Shown here piece by piece: positions 10,325-23,455 of a stretch of 64,000 nucleotides of DNA. The DNA is from Prinsepia uniflora. Its lineage: Eukaryota; Streptophyta; Magnoliopsida; Rosales; Rosaceae. The number at the start of each line of letters is the position of its first letter. The first letter of the stretch is position 1. The position numbers were made by a program, and so were the translations under genes. The stretch covers positions 38,537,566-38,601,565 of the forward strand of contig CM064871.1 of NCBI GenBank assembly GCA_032719365.1, given 5' to 3'. The notes beneath the pieces are model-generated. The model was not told the DNA's origin. It worked only from the letters and a program-made list of their open reading frames with translations, and did not search any database.

Positions 10325-10827
10325 AAGTCTAGGAAGTGGATTTCTACATGTAGAACTAATCAATTCATTTATGTTGTAGGCAAGATACCACTAAAGGAGG
10401 GCCAGGTTTGGAGCCCCTCAAGTGCCTCTTGGACCGCAAGCATCCTGGGTGCTGAACCTTGCCCTGGTTTGTTCCCTATTTCATATGGACGTTTTTTACC
10501 TTCCAACTCATGATTTTGTTTAGGGACGTTTTTTACCTTCCTTTTATGCTCAAAACATTGAGGATAATGTTTCATTTAGGTTTGGGGGTATTGGACTTAA
10601 GTTTAGGGGCACACAACTCAGTTTTTGTTTTGAAATGCTTGCTGTTTTTTTCAGTTTCCTGCTTTTATTTCCTTGGTGTTTTTTGTTTTCTGCTTTGAAT
10701 TCTTTACTGTTTTTTGTTTTGTGATGCCAGTTTTTATGCCAAAACATGTTAATATGAATTTATAGAACATAAGAATTGCTTATACTTGCTAAGAATCAAT
10801 GTCATTGCCATTGAACTCACACATGCA
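10325..10827 (+). other. Noncoding 3' part of Athila-like copy 1, first segment
   Basis: Carries the landmark ATTGAGGATAATGTTTCATT followed by GGTTTGGGGGTATT (about 10557-10592), a signature after the coding part of Athila/Tat-type elements, then a T-rich TGCTGTTTTTT tract matched near 38200 in copy 2. An 18-bp direct repeat, GGACGTTTTTTACCTTCC, occurs at 10488 and 10524. It is interrupted at 10827 by element A and resumes at 22303. Confidence 0.7.
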
Positions 10828-11381
10828 TGACAGGACCGTCCCCTGGGGAACATTGATAACCGTGCCCGGTCCTGCTCCCATCTGACAAGTTAACTGAAGT
10901 TCCCAAAATTGCCCTCAGCACTTGCCAAACAAGGGATAGCTGCACTTGTGCCCACTCATGCCTCCACCTCTCGATTAGCGTCGATCATCGCGCCACGACT
11001 TGGAGGGTCAATAAAAACACAAAAGGTGTGAGTGGACAAAAATAAATTAGTTATAAAACATGTTACAAAAAAGACATTTCTACCCTCCATGTAAAACCAA
11101 TGCATGCATTCGAAAACCATTTCATAATCCATTCCATTTCTAGTATAAGAAAATCTTGTATGAAAATCAAAATCATTTTCCTTTCCTCAAACCTCGGGCC
11201 TTAGCCCGAAACCATGAATACGGGGCCTCAACCCAAAATCATGAATCAAAATTCAAGTACATAACATAACCCAAAAATCCATCAAGACATATAAACCGGG
11301 CCATTGCCCAACACATCCGAAAACATCGAAATTCAATAGTAAATCAAAAGTCAATCAATCTTCTGGATCTCAAGTGCGCTC

Positions 11382-11593
11382 GTGTCTTTAAACTCAAAAC
11401 CATGTGCATAATCAGGCCTTCCTGGGATATCAATGAGTCTTTAAACTCAAAACATAATCAATAGGCCTCGGGGGATATCACATTAACCGAGTCTTTAAAC
11501 TCAAAACATGTCAATCAAGAGCCCTCCCCCATCATCGAATCGGGTCTTTAAACCCATAACATGATCCAATAATAGTACCGGGTCTTTAAACCC
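11382..11593 (-). repeat. GAGTCTTTAAACTC hairpin minisatellite
   Basis: Five units at 11382, 11435, 11489, 11542 and 11580, spaced 38-54 bp. Units 2 and 3 are GAGT-CTTTAA-ACTC and units 4 and 5 GGGT-CTTTAA-ACCC, a paired change. Unit 1 has one mismatch. Equivalent arrays lie at 19810-20030, 24012-24226 and 32945-33160. They occupy the LTR position held by the hairpin arrays of LARD-1. Confidence 0.8.
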
Positions 11594-13400
11594 AAAACCA
11601 TGTGTAATTCACAATCAATCCAGAATCCATCATAATCCAAATTCCAAAATAAAATATGACATCACATTTTATAGAAATGGAACTCATGTCCGAATTTCAC
11701 ATTCAAATCCCAAATCATATCTATCATTCAGTTCCAAATTCGAATTCGGAACCATCATTCCGTAAGCTAGCATTCAGAATAATCATTCCGAACTCAAATC
11801 CAGAAATCCACTTTCAAGTTTCCTAAACCCGAATTCTCGTTCATCAAAACCACTTTTATGAACTGGGCATCAAGCCCGAAATCAGCTTTTCCAAAATCCG
11901 TTTTAAATCTTTGAAATCAAATCATATTTCAAATCCCAAATTCAAATCATCAAAACCATGGTCAAATCACAACACACTCGAAATCTCGTAAAACGTGCAA
12001 ATCCATAATAATCTCGAAATACGTGCCAAAACCATAAATCATACTCACCATCATAATAAAAACATCATCAAAACATGATACGAACCAATCATATAAAATC
12101 ATCCATTAAACCATCATCTAAGCATAGGAGGAACCATAGTCTCGAAATACGTGCAATTACGTATTGCATATCGATATACGTATAAATACGGAAGTCGTGA
12201 TTACCATAAGCATAAGCATAGAAATCATAAATATAAAGCATAGAAAATGATTATGCATGCATTGAAATTTAGAAAACAAAGTCCACTCACACACCGGCCC
12301 GCTTCCGAGCTGCACATTTTTCCGTAAATTCCGGAAATGATAATTCCTGTCCAAAATCAATCTCGAGGGTCACTAACACTCTAATATACTTCATATAATT
12401 TTAGCCAATTTTTTCGGGATTTGAATACGTATTTTAAACGTAAACGAAAACTTCGTATACACTAAATATTATCGAAACGATATTCGATTTCCTCGAAACT
12501 AGTGCCAAAATGTTCGTTACATTAAAAGGAGGAAGTTTCATGTTGAACTCACCTCGAAATTTGGTCCCACATGCCGCCTTGAGTGACTGCGCGTGAAGCT
12601 CACGCGCTGCTACAGTGCTCGTCCCTGTAACCAGATTTCTTGCAATTTCAACCTGTTAGCCCGCGTGTTGGCCCGGTTCAATTCCTGCCAAATTCAACTT
12701 GTTCTCTTCAATTGATCCAGCACATAGCATCGCAACCAACTTAATTAAGGGTCTGTAATATTAATTTCACTTGTCACGGCCCCAAATCAGTTCAATTGAA
12801 TTCAAGGTCTAATGAATGTTCATCGTCCCAGTTCATCAAACAGTCACCGATTTCTTCAATTAATTAGTTAGGGAGCATCGTAGGTTCATCCTAAAGACTA
12901 TTTTGAAATGAATTTCTAGCTTCCTTACCTCAATTACCTGAACTCCACCTCGAATTTTTGAGGGGTTGAAGACTCCCGTTCACGGCCAAGACATCACCGA
13001 ATTCCTTCGTTCTTGATTGGGTCCGAATAATCAAGGTCCCATAAATCTTAATCTGACCTTAATTTGACTTGGGCTAGCTTACAAGTCAAAATTCAATTCT
13101 CATTCTTTCAAGAACTGGTTTCAGCTTTTGAGTTTTCCCTTCACCATTTTCATCACTTTTCTTCCTCTCTCAATCTCAATTCTCAGTTCTCCCTCTCTAA
13201 GTCTTCTCCAGTTCATCTTTTCTCTCAATAGGCTGCTGGGGAGGTTGATCAAACTAAGTTGGGGTCTTTGTTTTGTCTCTGTTTTTCATTTCAAACACAC
13301 CCACACCGTTTAATTGTGACACTACTCAGCATTTGCAAGGTAACAGATGTCACTCAATAGCCTAATTATGGCTAAATCAGCCTAATCAACGCTCTATATC

Positions 13401-15916
13401 TGACAGGACCCGTCCCAACTGGACTTGGATAACTGTGTCCGATCCTGCTCAAGTCTGATAAGTCAACTGAAGTCCCGAAACTACCCTTCAGCACCTGTCA
13501 GACCAGGGATAACTGCACTGATTTTCGTTCATGCCTCCGTCTCTCGATCAGCCCCGAACGTCGTGCCATGGTCTGGAGGTTCTTAAAAAACAAAGGTATG
13601 AGTGGACAAAAAAAATATCCTTTGAAAATACATTTCAATATACATCATTTATCCTCCAGTTTATCAAACCATGCATGCATAGGGTAAAACATACGTATAA
13701 CAACCACCGGCTTTCCAGCCAAATCACATAACAAGTATCAAATCCCGGCTCTTAAGCCAAACATGTGAAAACATAATCACCTGGCCACAAAGACCAGAAC
13801 CCGTACTCAATACCAGTACGCAATCACAATCAACATCAACCAGTACTATTCACAAGTGCACAATCAATCAATTAATCCATCAATCTGCACTATTCATAAG
13901 TGCACCAACAACCACACAATCACATCCGCACTATGCGTAGGCCAACATCCAGCCACATTCTCGGGATCAGACACCTATGGGCTCAACCCTCGGGCTCAGT
14001 CACATCTGGGTGAACACATCCCCAGGCTCAGACACATCCGAGTGGTACATCCAGGCTCAGTCGCATCCGAGAAGCTCGCTTACCATAACAACTCACAATC
14101 GTACCATCATATCCCCCAAGCTCCGGTCGACTAGGTGATCCCCTAGCTCCGGCCGTCTGGGTATCCACAATCACAATGAAAACTATCCCGGTATTACATC
14201 CCAAAAATATTTCAATCAAATCCTTGACTTCAAACCAAGTCAAAATCATTCCCGACCGGGACTCAAGCCCGAATACCATTTACACGTAAATCCGTAAAGT
14301 CTCATTTGAAACATTAAAATAATCCAGAAATCATCCTTGACTCGCCAATTAAGTCAAAATATCCATTTTGAAACCATTTTGACTCCGAGCCTAGCCCAAA
14401 ACATCATTTGCACATTTCTTGTAAAACGTGCCCGAAAGACCGATTAAAATAATCATTAAATTACAAATAATCATACCACATCATCAATACATCATTGCAA
14501 CTCAAATCATGCAATCAATCATGTAAATCATTTAACTATGCATGCATATCAGTTTATAAAACAAACGTCCACTCACACACCGTCCAAACCGCTCGCTTTC
14601 CGAGCTACACCCGTCTTTGTAATTTCTGGAAATCCCGAATCCTATCAAACAACATCATTATGGGGTCACTAATGAATCCAATAATAGCATATTAATTTCC
14701 GACAATTTTCCGGGAATTAAATATTAATTTAAAACATAACATAATCCTTTGGACCTTCGAAACACTATTGAGACGGTGTCCGATTGACTTGAAACCAACG
14801 CCCTCACGTGCCAATTACATTGGCTACGCGTGGACTCATGCGCCAATGAACAGTACAACTACTGTTCATCGTCCCAATCTGAATGCCTGGTAAACGGGTC
14901 CGCAACCCGTAGTGCAACCCGATCCGTTCTCAGTCAATTCGACCCCAATTTCTTCATTTCTTTCACTGGTTTTCATCTATTCAATCCTAATTAGGGGTCT
15001 GTATGCTCAATTTCATGAAGTGGGTCCTCAAATTACTGGACTCGAAGTGAATACCCGATGGGTTCTTAATCGGGTTCCATCCAATTTCAAGCCGTTTCCA
15101 TAAATTAATTACACAATAAGCATCATATTTTCATTCTAAACATGAATTCACGTTCAATTTGAGTTCATCTTACCTTTAATTATTCGAACTCAGCCATGGA
15201 ATTTCAGAACCGTCACCAATCGTGTTCTTGCTCATTCCTGTGTCAATTCTTCTCAAATTTGAGCTGAAACATTCCAATGGATCCCAGCAGACTCACTTGA
15301 ATCTCAATTTGAATCGTTACAGTCACATTCTTCAATTTCGAATTTTGGAAGGTTAAAGCTTCCACGGGTTTGGGTCTTCGGGTTTAGGGACCAATTTTCC
15401 TCAATTTCCCCTCATTCTCACTCGTTTTCTCTCTGGAGTTGTCCTACCGTCTCAGGCTTTATCTTTGTGGCCTCCTCCATCAATTGATTTGATCAAATTT
15501 AAACAAGAAATGGGCGGCTATTTGTTGTCTTTATTAGGCATTCATCCAGGACATCACAGACAAGCCACCCATCCATCTAATTCATGTGACAGATGTTACT
15601 TTTCTGGACTGAATGAATCACTTAAATGCTAATTCACTAATTGGATCAGCCGCAATTACCATTTTACCCCTGCACCAATATTTACCAAAATACCCCTCAC
15701 AATTCCAAACCCATAACTTTTCCATTCGGACTCCGAATGACGCATGCCGCCTGTCTACGGATTCTGCGTCCCGAGACCTATCCAACGATTCTGACGGAAA
15801 GTCCAAATAAGGTCCCGATCAAAAAGTCAACTTTCGGCCCTTATAACTAGTGGCAAAATCGTCATTTCCTTCCAATTTTGCCAATTTTTCCTTTTTCGAA
15901 TTTCCGGGTCGTCACA
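13401..15916 (-). mobile_element. Solo LTR D inside element A 3' LTR
   Basis: Starts TGACAGGACCCGTCCC and ends CGGGTCGTCACA. It is flanked by perfect 5-bp duplications ATATC (13396-13400 and 15917-15921). The sister LTR shows the empty site at about 21849. There is no internal domain or second LTR, so it is a product of LTR-LTR recombination. It is a different subfamily (2516 bp) with its own hairpins, for example CGTACT-CAATACC-AGTACG (13802-13820) and TGCACT/AGTGCA (13886-13904). One U3 module lies at about 15700-15830. Confidence 0.93.
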
Positions 15917-16366
15917 ATATCCTATTCAATTCACCAATTACCATTTTGCCCTTTTTCCTTACAAATTACCAAATTGCCCTTCATGTTCCTAGACCCGTAA
16001 GTTTATCGTCCGAACTCTGATTGACGCGTGCCGCCTGTCTACGGACTCAGCGTCTCGAGACCTTCCCAACGGTCTTCACATTACGTGAAAAGTCCGTATC
16101 GTTTGAAAAGTCAACAAATTGCACCTTTAACCAAATTACCGAATTACCCTTGAACTTCCGAATATCATAACTTTCTCCTCGAATGTCAGAATCATACGTG
16201 CCACCTGTCTATGAACTCGTGATGTCCCGAACTTCGTCACAGTCATCGGTCAAAGTCCGTTTGACTGCTCGAACCAAAAGTCAACGTTTACCCAAAGCGA
16301 GTGGCAAAATCGTCATTTTCTTCAAATTTTCCAAATTTTCCTTCTTCTTTTTTCCGGGTCTTTACA

Positions 16367-16380
16367 ACCTACCCCCCTTA
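16367..16380 (-). other. Polypurine tract of element A
   Basis: The + strand reads ACCTACCCCCCTTA, i.e. TAAGGGGGGTAGGT on -, directly before the 3' LTR. Confidence 0.88.
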
Positions 16381-19107
16381 ATCAGTAGGTGCCATAATAT
16401 CTTTACAACCTCAACCAGATATAAGTCACACCCAACTCATAGGTGTCATACAACCAATCTCAATCTCTTTGTTAATCTCTGCCCCATGGGCAGTCATACC
16501 ACATACTGGCTCGAAATACGTAGCCCAGCTGACGTTCGAGTCCATACAGTCCAAGATACACAAGAATCAGTCATATCTTCTCGCTCACGTGTCATTCGCT
16601 CGTGACATGGTACAATGGATAAATCCTCACACATGAGTCATCAGGCCACCAGGCCAATAAGCTCATAAGGTCCAATAACTCGGGAACTCATTCCCCTCGC
16701 TAGGTCAATCACACCATACCCCTTTCCCAGGGTCACTATGTATAACGAATTTAACCTTTTCTTCTGTTGTGTTTATCATCACAGGTTTCACTGATATCTA
16801 CCTCCTGCTACGCACTCAGCACAATCATTCATACTATACTGTAAATCATATTCTTTTCTTAACTTCGACTTCGTCATACACCAACTACCCCCAATAGTCC
16901 AATGATCAGAAATCATGTATTACTCTAATCGTATGGAGTTCCATCAATAATAGGATTTCATTTATCCTTAAGTGATCAAACATGACACTTCTCCCCCAAA
17001 TAATACCTGATCCAACAATGCGGTCGTAATCTTAACTCACATCGATACACACCTCACCGAATCCCAAATCTCATAGTGACATCTCATTATACACACAGAA
17101 AGGATCAACATCAAACATAAGTCACTGTTTCTCCATTTGTAACCATTCTATGTCAGTTCTCATTTCCAATAACTCTGACCTCCTTCCGGGTCAATCACCA
17201 TAACTGGAAAAACATGGTAGAGAACCCCTCTACAATCCTTTGTGGTATCTATCCGATCTCACAACAACTCATGTTCCCTGTGACAGTCTTTAATTATTTT
17301 CCATCGACTTAATACATCTGTTCACACGCTTATCCATACATAGGAGTGCACCAACCAATCATCAATCATGGTACCATACCTAATCCTAAAGTGGTCCGAA
17401 TACCTGATTTATCAGCTCACAAATAGAACCAGTCCATTTGGCCATCCAAGGGTATCACCATCAACTAATCTTAGCCATATCAAATTCGGACATTATCTTT
17501 TCTCTCTCTTACTCATAACCAATATTCATTACCATGTTGGCCTCTCTCGATAGGCTCAATAATCACATCCTTCCAATAGAACCACGAATCGTTAGCTCGT
17601 GATATGGGATACTTATCAAATAGTTGTCCGTAACCAACATGTAAGCTCAGACTATCATCATTTTTTCCTCTTACCACGTAAGAAATACTGGATTCCCCAT
17701 GGAAACACTGAGCCGAATGAACCCGTATCTACCGAGTCCTGTACTTTCACTTTCAGTCTTTATAATTCCATAGGTGCCACATACCAGGGTGTCTAAGAAA
17801 CAACTCGTATACTCGACATGATCTCCATCATCGACTCAATCTTTCATCCTGGCAAACCTCAGGAAATACATATTGAGAAATCTATACCTCCTCAGCCCCC
17901 GCTGGGCATCTCATACGCGAAGCACATACACCACACATGTGACTAGCAACTTGATTATCTCTTACCAACAGTCCATCGATTGTGAGGGTCAAATTATTTT
18001 AGAGGATAACACTCTCGAGTCTCACTGAACCATAACCTCTGGTACTCCTGAACTCCACATATCACTCTCTAATCAACATACTCGATAGATGTATCATGAG
18101 TCATCAACCAATCCATTCCAAGGATTACGTCCAAACTTAGAAATACCCTAAGTCAGCCACTAGGCGAATAACACCAGTCATCCTGGGAAGTCTTACATCT
18201 TTAGGTCTACCCCCCTTATGTCTCACCAATTTTACCACATAAATATCATCAAATTTATCACATAAGTAACTCCAGTCAGTTCACTGACTTCCATACCATA
18301 ACCACTCACAAACATCTCCATATCCGTCCAATGTACAATCTCAAAACACAGAAGAGTGGATAGTCAGGGACCTACCAAGTACTTGTTCATGACCACAAGT
18401 AGTATATCGATGTTAGCACTCTAGGGCTACACAAGATTTCCTACGAAGGAATTGCAAATTTCCGGGCATATGGTCCCAACTGACCACACCCATATGGTCC
18501 ATCATGCGCCCTACCAACTCTTCCCTCGCCTGTCACATCAACAATCGATGCAGGAGCCAATCCCTGCTCCCTTGCACCCCAACAGTGCCATATCACTTTA
18601 TCAGTCTATATTCCTTTATGGTGTGATTAGACGACCCACAATCATAACTATTACTGCATAATTAACCTCATCAATTCGCCTCCTAGTGGACCCAACTGGC
18701 GTTCCATTGAACTGGACTATCTCCTAAGTCCAAATCCCTGTATATCTAGGGTCTCCACCCGAACCCTAGTCACTAAATGAAACTGACACTATCTATAAGT
18801 CCAGTAAACAAGGTTAAACAAGACCAATCCATAAATTTATAACTCATCAGTATCTGACCTTATCCAATCCTGGGCATCCCAGGTGCCAAATATTCCTTGG
18901 TCAAGAGTCTGCCGTATCAGCAACCATAATTATATTCAACTCTTCCGGTTCCTCCCGAGCCCAAATACATTACTATGACTCATCTCGAGTGTAACTTGCC
19001 CAAATGTACAACCTTTATAGCCACTGGGCTCATTCGTCCCGGGGACCCACACAAGACTATGTCTAACAGACAGTAGTTCACAGTGTACACTAAATAACAT
19101 CTGACCC

Positions 19108-19212
19108 TCAATCCAGGGTCAATCTCGTCCGAGATCTATCACGAGGTCTCATACACCCTCGTATACCCGTCTCACTACCAGGTCGCGCACGAGGCTTACA
19201 TTTCGGAGGCAT
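19108..19212 (-). pseudogene. 34-codon gag-start relic of element A
   Basis: On -, an ATG lies about 30 bp after the PBS and opens a basic peptide starting MPPKCKPRARP, ending at TGA after 34 codons. Plant Ty3-gypsy gag proteins often begin with MPP plus basic residues. Element C has the same frame, start and stop, with 7 amino-acid changes and no indel, mostly at nonsynonymous sites, which argues against protein-level selection. Most likely the stub of gag left when the coding region was lost. Confidence 0.5.
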
Positions 19213-19240
19213 GACGTGGCAACAGAATCAACAACCTAGT

Positions 19241-19252
19241 GCTCTGATACCA
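19241..19252 (-). other. Primer binding site of element A
   Basis: GCTCTGATACCA on + is TGGTATCAGAGC on -, three bases inside the 5' LTR edge. Confidence 0.92.
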
Positions 19253-19255
19253 AGT

Positions 19256-22200
19256 TGACATGACCGTCCCATGGGGAACATTGATAACCGTGCTCGATCC
19301 TACTCCCGTCTAATAAGTTACCTGAAGTTCCCAAAATTGCCTTCAGCACTTGACAAACAAGGGATAGCTGCACATGTGCCCACTCATGCCTCCACCTCTC
19401 GATCAGCCTCGATCATCTCGCCACGACCTGGAGGGTCAATAAAAACACAAAAGGTGTGAGTGGGCAAAAATAAATTAGTTATAAAACATGTTACAGAAAA
19501 GACATTTCTCCCCTCCAAGTAAAACCAACGCATGCATTCGAAAACCATTTCACAATCCATTCCATTTTTAGTATAAGAAAATCTTGTATGAATATCAAAA
19601 TCATTTTCCTTTCCTTAAACCTTGGGCCTTAGCCTGAAACCATTAATACGAGGCTTGAGCCCAAAATCATGAATCAAAATCCAAGTACATAACATAACCC
19701 AAAAATCCATCAAGCCATATAAACCAGGCCATTTCCCAACACATCCGAAAACATCGGAAATCAACAGTAAATCACAAGTCAATCAATCTGCTGGATCTCA
19801 AGTGCGCCCGAGTCTTTAAACTCAAAACCATGCGCATAATCAGGCTGTCCCGGGATACCAACAAGTCTTTAAACTCAAAACACAATCAATAGGACTCGAG
19901 GGATATCACAGTAACCAAGTCTTTAAACACAAAACATATCAATCAAAGGCCTCCCCCATCATCAATCAACCGAATCTTTAAACCCAAAACATGATCCAGC
20001 AATAGTATCGGGTCTTTAAACCCAAAACCATGTGTAATTCACAATCAATCTAGAATCCATCATAATCCAAATTCAAAAACCAAATTTGACATCACATTTT
20101 ATCGAAATGGAACTCATGTCCGAATTTCACATTCAAATCCCAAATCATATCCATCATTCAGTTCCGAATCCAAATTTGGAACCATCATTCCGTAAGCTAG
20201 CATCCAGAATAATCATTCCGAACCCAAATCCGAAAATCCACTTTCAAGTTTTCGAAACCCGAAATCTCGTTCATCAAAACCACTTTTATGAACTGGGCAT
20301 CAAGCTCGAAATCACCTTTTCCAAAATCCGTTTTAAATTTTTGAAATCAAATCATATTTCAAATCCCAAATTCAAATCATCAAAACCATGGTCAAATCAC
20401 AACACACTCGAAATCTAGTAAAACGTGCAAATCCGTAATAATCTCGAAATACGTGCCAAAACAATAAATCATACTCACCATCAGAATCAAAACATCATCA
20501 AAACATGATACACACCAATCATATAAAATCATCCATTAAACCATCATCAAAGCATAGGAGGAACCACAGTCTCGAAATACGTGTAATTACGTATTGCATA
20601 TCGAAACACATATAAATACTTAAATCGTAATTAACATAAGCATAATCATAGAAATCATAAATATAAAGCATAGAAAATGATTACGCATGCATTGATATTT
20701 AGAAAACAAAGTCCACTCACACACCTTCCAAACGGCCCGTTTTTGAGCTGTATGTTTTTCCGTAAATTTCAGAAATCATAATTCTTGTCCAAAATCAATA
20801 TCGAGGGTCACTAACACTCTAATATACTTCATATAATTTTCGCCATTTTTTCTGGGATTTGAATACGTATTTTAAAAGTTTACAAAACTTCGGATACACT
20901 AAACACTACCGAAACGATATCCGATTTCCTCGAAACTAGTGCCAAAATGTTCATTAAATTAAAAGGAGAAAGTTCATGTTGAACTCACCTCGAAATTCGA
21001 TCCCACGTGCCACCGTGAGTGGTTGCGCGTGAAGCTCACGTGCCGCTAAAGTGCTCGTCCCTGTAACCCGATTTCCTGCAATTTCAACCTGTTAGCCCGC
21101 GTGTTAACCCGGTTCAATTCCTACCAAATTCAACTTGTTTTCTTTAATTGATCCATCACATAGCATAGCAACGAACTTAATTAAGGGTCTGTAATATTAA
21201 TTTCAATCATCACGGCCTCAAATTAGTTCAATTGAATTCAAGGTCTAATGAATGTTCATCATTCCAGTTCATCAAACAGTCACCGATTTCTTCAATTAAT
21301 TAGTTAGGGAGCATCGTAGGTTCATCCTAAAGACTATTTTGAAATGAATTTCTAGCTTCCTTACCTCCAATTACCTAAACTCCACCTCGAATTTTTGAGG
21401 GGTTGAGGACTCCCGTTCACGGCCAAGACATCACCGAATTCCTTCGTTCTTGATTGGGTTCGACTAATCAAGGTCCCAGAAATCTTAATTTGACCTTAAT
21501 TTGACTTGGGCTAGCTTACAACTCAAAATTCAATTCTCAGTCTCTCAAGAATAGGTTTCAGGTTTTGAGTTTTCCCTTCACCATTTTCATCACTTTTCTT
21601 CCTCTCTCAATCTCAATTCTCTGTTCTCCCTCTCTAAGTCTTCTCCAGTTCTTCTTTTCTCTCAATAGGCTGCTGGGGAGATCGATCAAACTAAGTTGGG
21701 GTCATTGTTTTGTCTCTGTTTTTCATTTCAAACACACCCACAAATAGTTTAAAGTTTCCCACCGTTTAATTGTGACACTACTCAACATTTGCAAGGTGAC
21801 TGATGTCACTAAATAGAATAATTATGGCTGAATCAACCCAATCACTGCTCCATATCCTATTCAATTCACCAATTACCATTTTGCCCTTTTTCCTTACAAA
21901 TTACCAAAATGCCTTTCATGTTCCTAGACCCGTAAGTTTATCATCTGAACTCTGATTGACGAGTGCCGCCTGTCTACAGACTCAGCGTCTCGAGAACTTC
22001 CCAACGGTATTTGCTTTACGTGAAAAGTCTGTGTCTTTTGAATGGTCAACAAATTGCCCCTTTAATCAAATTATCGAATTACCCTTGAACTTCTGAATAT
22101 CATAACTTTCTCCTCGAATGTCGGAATTGGATGTGCCACCTGCCTATGAACTCGTGACGTCCCGAACTCCATCACAGTCATTGGTCAAAGTTCGTTTTAC

Positions 22201-22302
22201 TGCTTGAACCAAAAGTCAACCGTTCGCCCAAAGCAAAGGGCAAAATCGTCATTTTCTTCAAATTTTCCAAATTTTCCTTTTTCCTTTTTCCGGGTCGTTA
22301 CA
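19256..22302 (-). repeat. 5' LTR of element A (3047 bp)
   Basis: Begins TGACATGACCGTCCCATG and ends CGGGTCGTTACA. The U3 modules are at about 21895-22240 and the hairpin minisatellite at 19810-20030, where several units are mismatched. It provides the uninterrupted reference for D's insertion site. Confidence 0.9.
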
Positions 22303-23455
22303 TGCACTTCACGATACCATAATCAAGTGATTAAGAAACCAAAGAAATTGAGTTTGACATGCTTATAAAATTAGTGGAGACTACCATTGTGAGATCTTTG
22401 AGCTTGATTTCCTTTCTTTCTGAGTGATCTACTTGTTTCTACTCTCAAACACTCATCACTTTGTTCTTAATTGCATGATCTCTGTCTATTTGCATTGATG
22501 TTTAAAGAACCATATCTTTTGGATGCTCTGGATTTAATGTGTAATTGTTTATGAGATGTGATATAGGTTATGTGTGTTTTAGCTCCTAAAGGTCCTTCTT
22601 TTCCCCGTCCAAATTGCATGCTCCTTAAGCCCTTTTGAAGCCAAATACTTTGTCGTTTTGTTCTTCACTCACAATATGACCTAACCAAGTTTTGAATCGT
22701 TCATAATGGCTACACCCTATCATCTAAACTTGTGTCAAGGATGCATCAAATGAGATTCAGGGTGAGGAGGAAATATGTTGATGTTTTGTGCTACTTATAC
22801 TCCTGTGATGGAAGTATGTTTGAATGGAAAAAGATCGTTCGTTTATTTGTAAAGCGAGGAAGTAATTGCATGATCTTGGCTCAGCTCATCTATAAAAAAA
22901 AGGTATCAAATTTAATAGTGAAAAGAATAAAAAAAATTTGTGATTAGAAAAAAGAAAGAAAAAAAAAGAAAGCAATGAACTTAGAGTTGATTTAAGTGAG
23001 CCAAGTACCTCAATTAGAGCATTTTGTGAGCTTATGCACGGTTTTATCATCTAGACTCAAGGTCCGAGTCATGACTTCTCATGCCTTGATGCGGTTTAGG
23101 TTCTTTGAATTCCAACTTTCCTTTCTAAACCCACGAACCTAGCCCTATTACAACCCTTGAATGAAGACCTATTGATCTTGTGAATGGTTATGCAAAGGAT
23201 TAAGGTGCGTGTCTCTCTTCTTTAACTTCAATTCCTTCATGAGATCATAATTTCAGATAAAGTATTGTTATTCATTGAAATTCATATGTGATTAACTTGA
23301 TTGTCTTTACATAAACTCATCACATATGCTTGTTGAGTGAATGCCTTAGGATTCTTGAGTGTATTGAGTGATGCCTAGTGAGGATTAGAATCAAGGAGAA
23401 ATCTTTCTAGGGTGTTTAGATGACGTTGTTTTCTAGTTTGATCATTTGGGATATT
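22303..23455 (+). other. Athila-like copy 1, second noncoding segment
   Basis: Homologous to 38310-39520 of copy 2, sharing AGTGGAGACTACC..TGTGAGATCTTTGAGC, TGATGTTTAAA.AAC and GATGCCTAGTGAGGATTAGA. An A/purine-rich tract at 22898-22975 has a counterpart at about 38925-39060. No coding frame. By eye it has few perfect stems, unlike the LARD-type elements. Confidence 0.75.

Larger units (their letters stand above)
10828..16366 (-). repeat. 3' LTR of element A, interrupted
   Basis: Starts TGACAGGACCGTCCCC and ends CGGGTCTTTACA just before the PPT. Without D and one TSD copy it is about 3.0 kb, matching the 5' LTR (3047 bp). It has scattered substitutions relative to 19256-22302, clearly more than between the LARD-1 LTRs, so A is older. 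A hairpin minisatellite lies at 11382-11593. Confidence 0.88.
16367..19255 (-). other. Noncoding internal domain of element A
   Basis: Colinear with 29306-32395 of element C. No retroviral domain is found; a 34-codon frame sits at its 5' end. It is rich in short perfect inverted repeats, for example CTGCCC-CAT-GGGCAG (16479), GTAGAG/CTCTAC (17217), TCTTAC-CAC-GTAAGA (17669), AGTCAGT-TC-ACTGACT (18274) and TGACCCT-CAATCC-AGGGTCA (19102). Confidence 0.82.
10828..22302 (-). mobile_element. Element A: full-length noncoding LTR retrotransposon with nested solo LTR D
   Basis: On -: 5' LTR 19256-22302, PBS complement 19241-19252, internal 16367-19255, PPT complement 16367-16380, 3' LTR 10828-16366 split by solo LTR D. 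The flanks share TGCA (10824-10827 and 22303-22306; ATGCA if the terminal A is shared), consistent with a target duplication. Joining the flanks restores the Athila-like sequence. No gag-pol frame is present. It is the same family as element C. Confidence 0.88.

Noticed and set aside
11382..11593. CRISPR-like array (regularly spaced GAGTCTTTAAACTC)
   Set aside because: Repeats are only 14 bp, spacers are themselves similar between copies, and the context is a plant LTR.
16367..19255. Decayed pol (RT/integrase) in element A or C internals
   Set aside because: I looked for the YxDD, DTG and HHCC contexts on - and saw none; a profile search could still find remnants.
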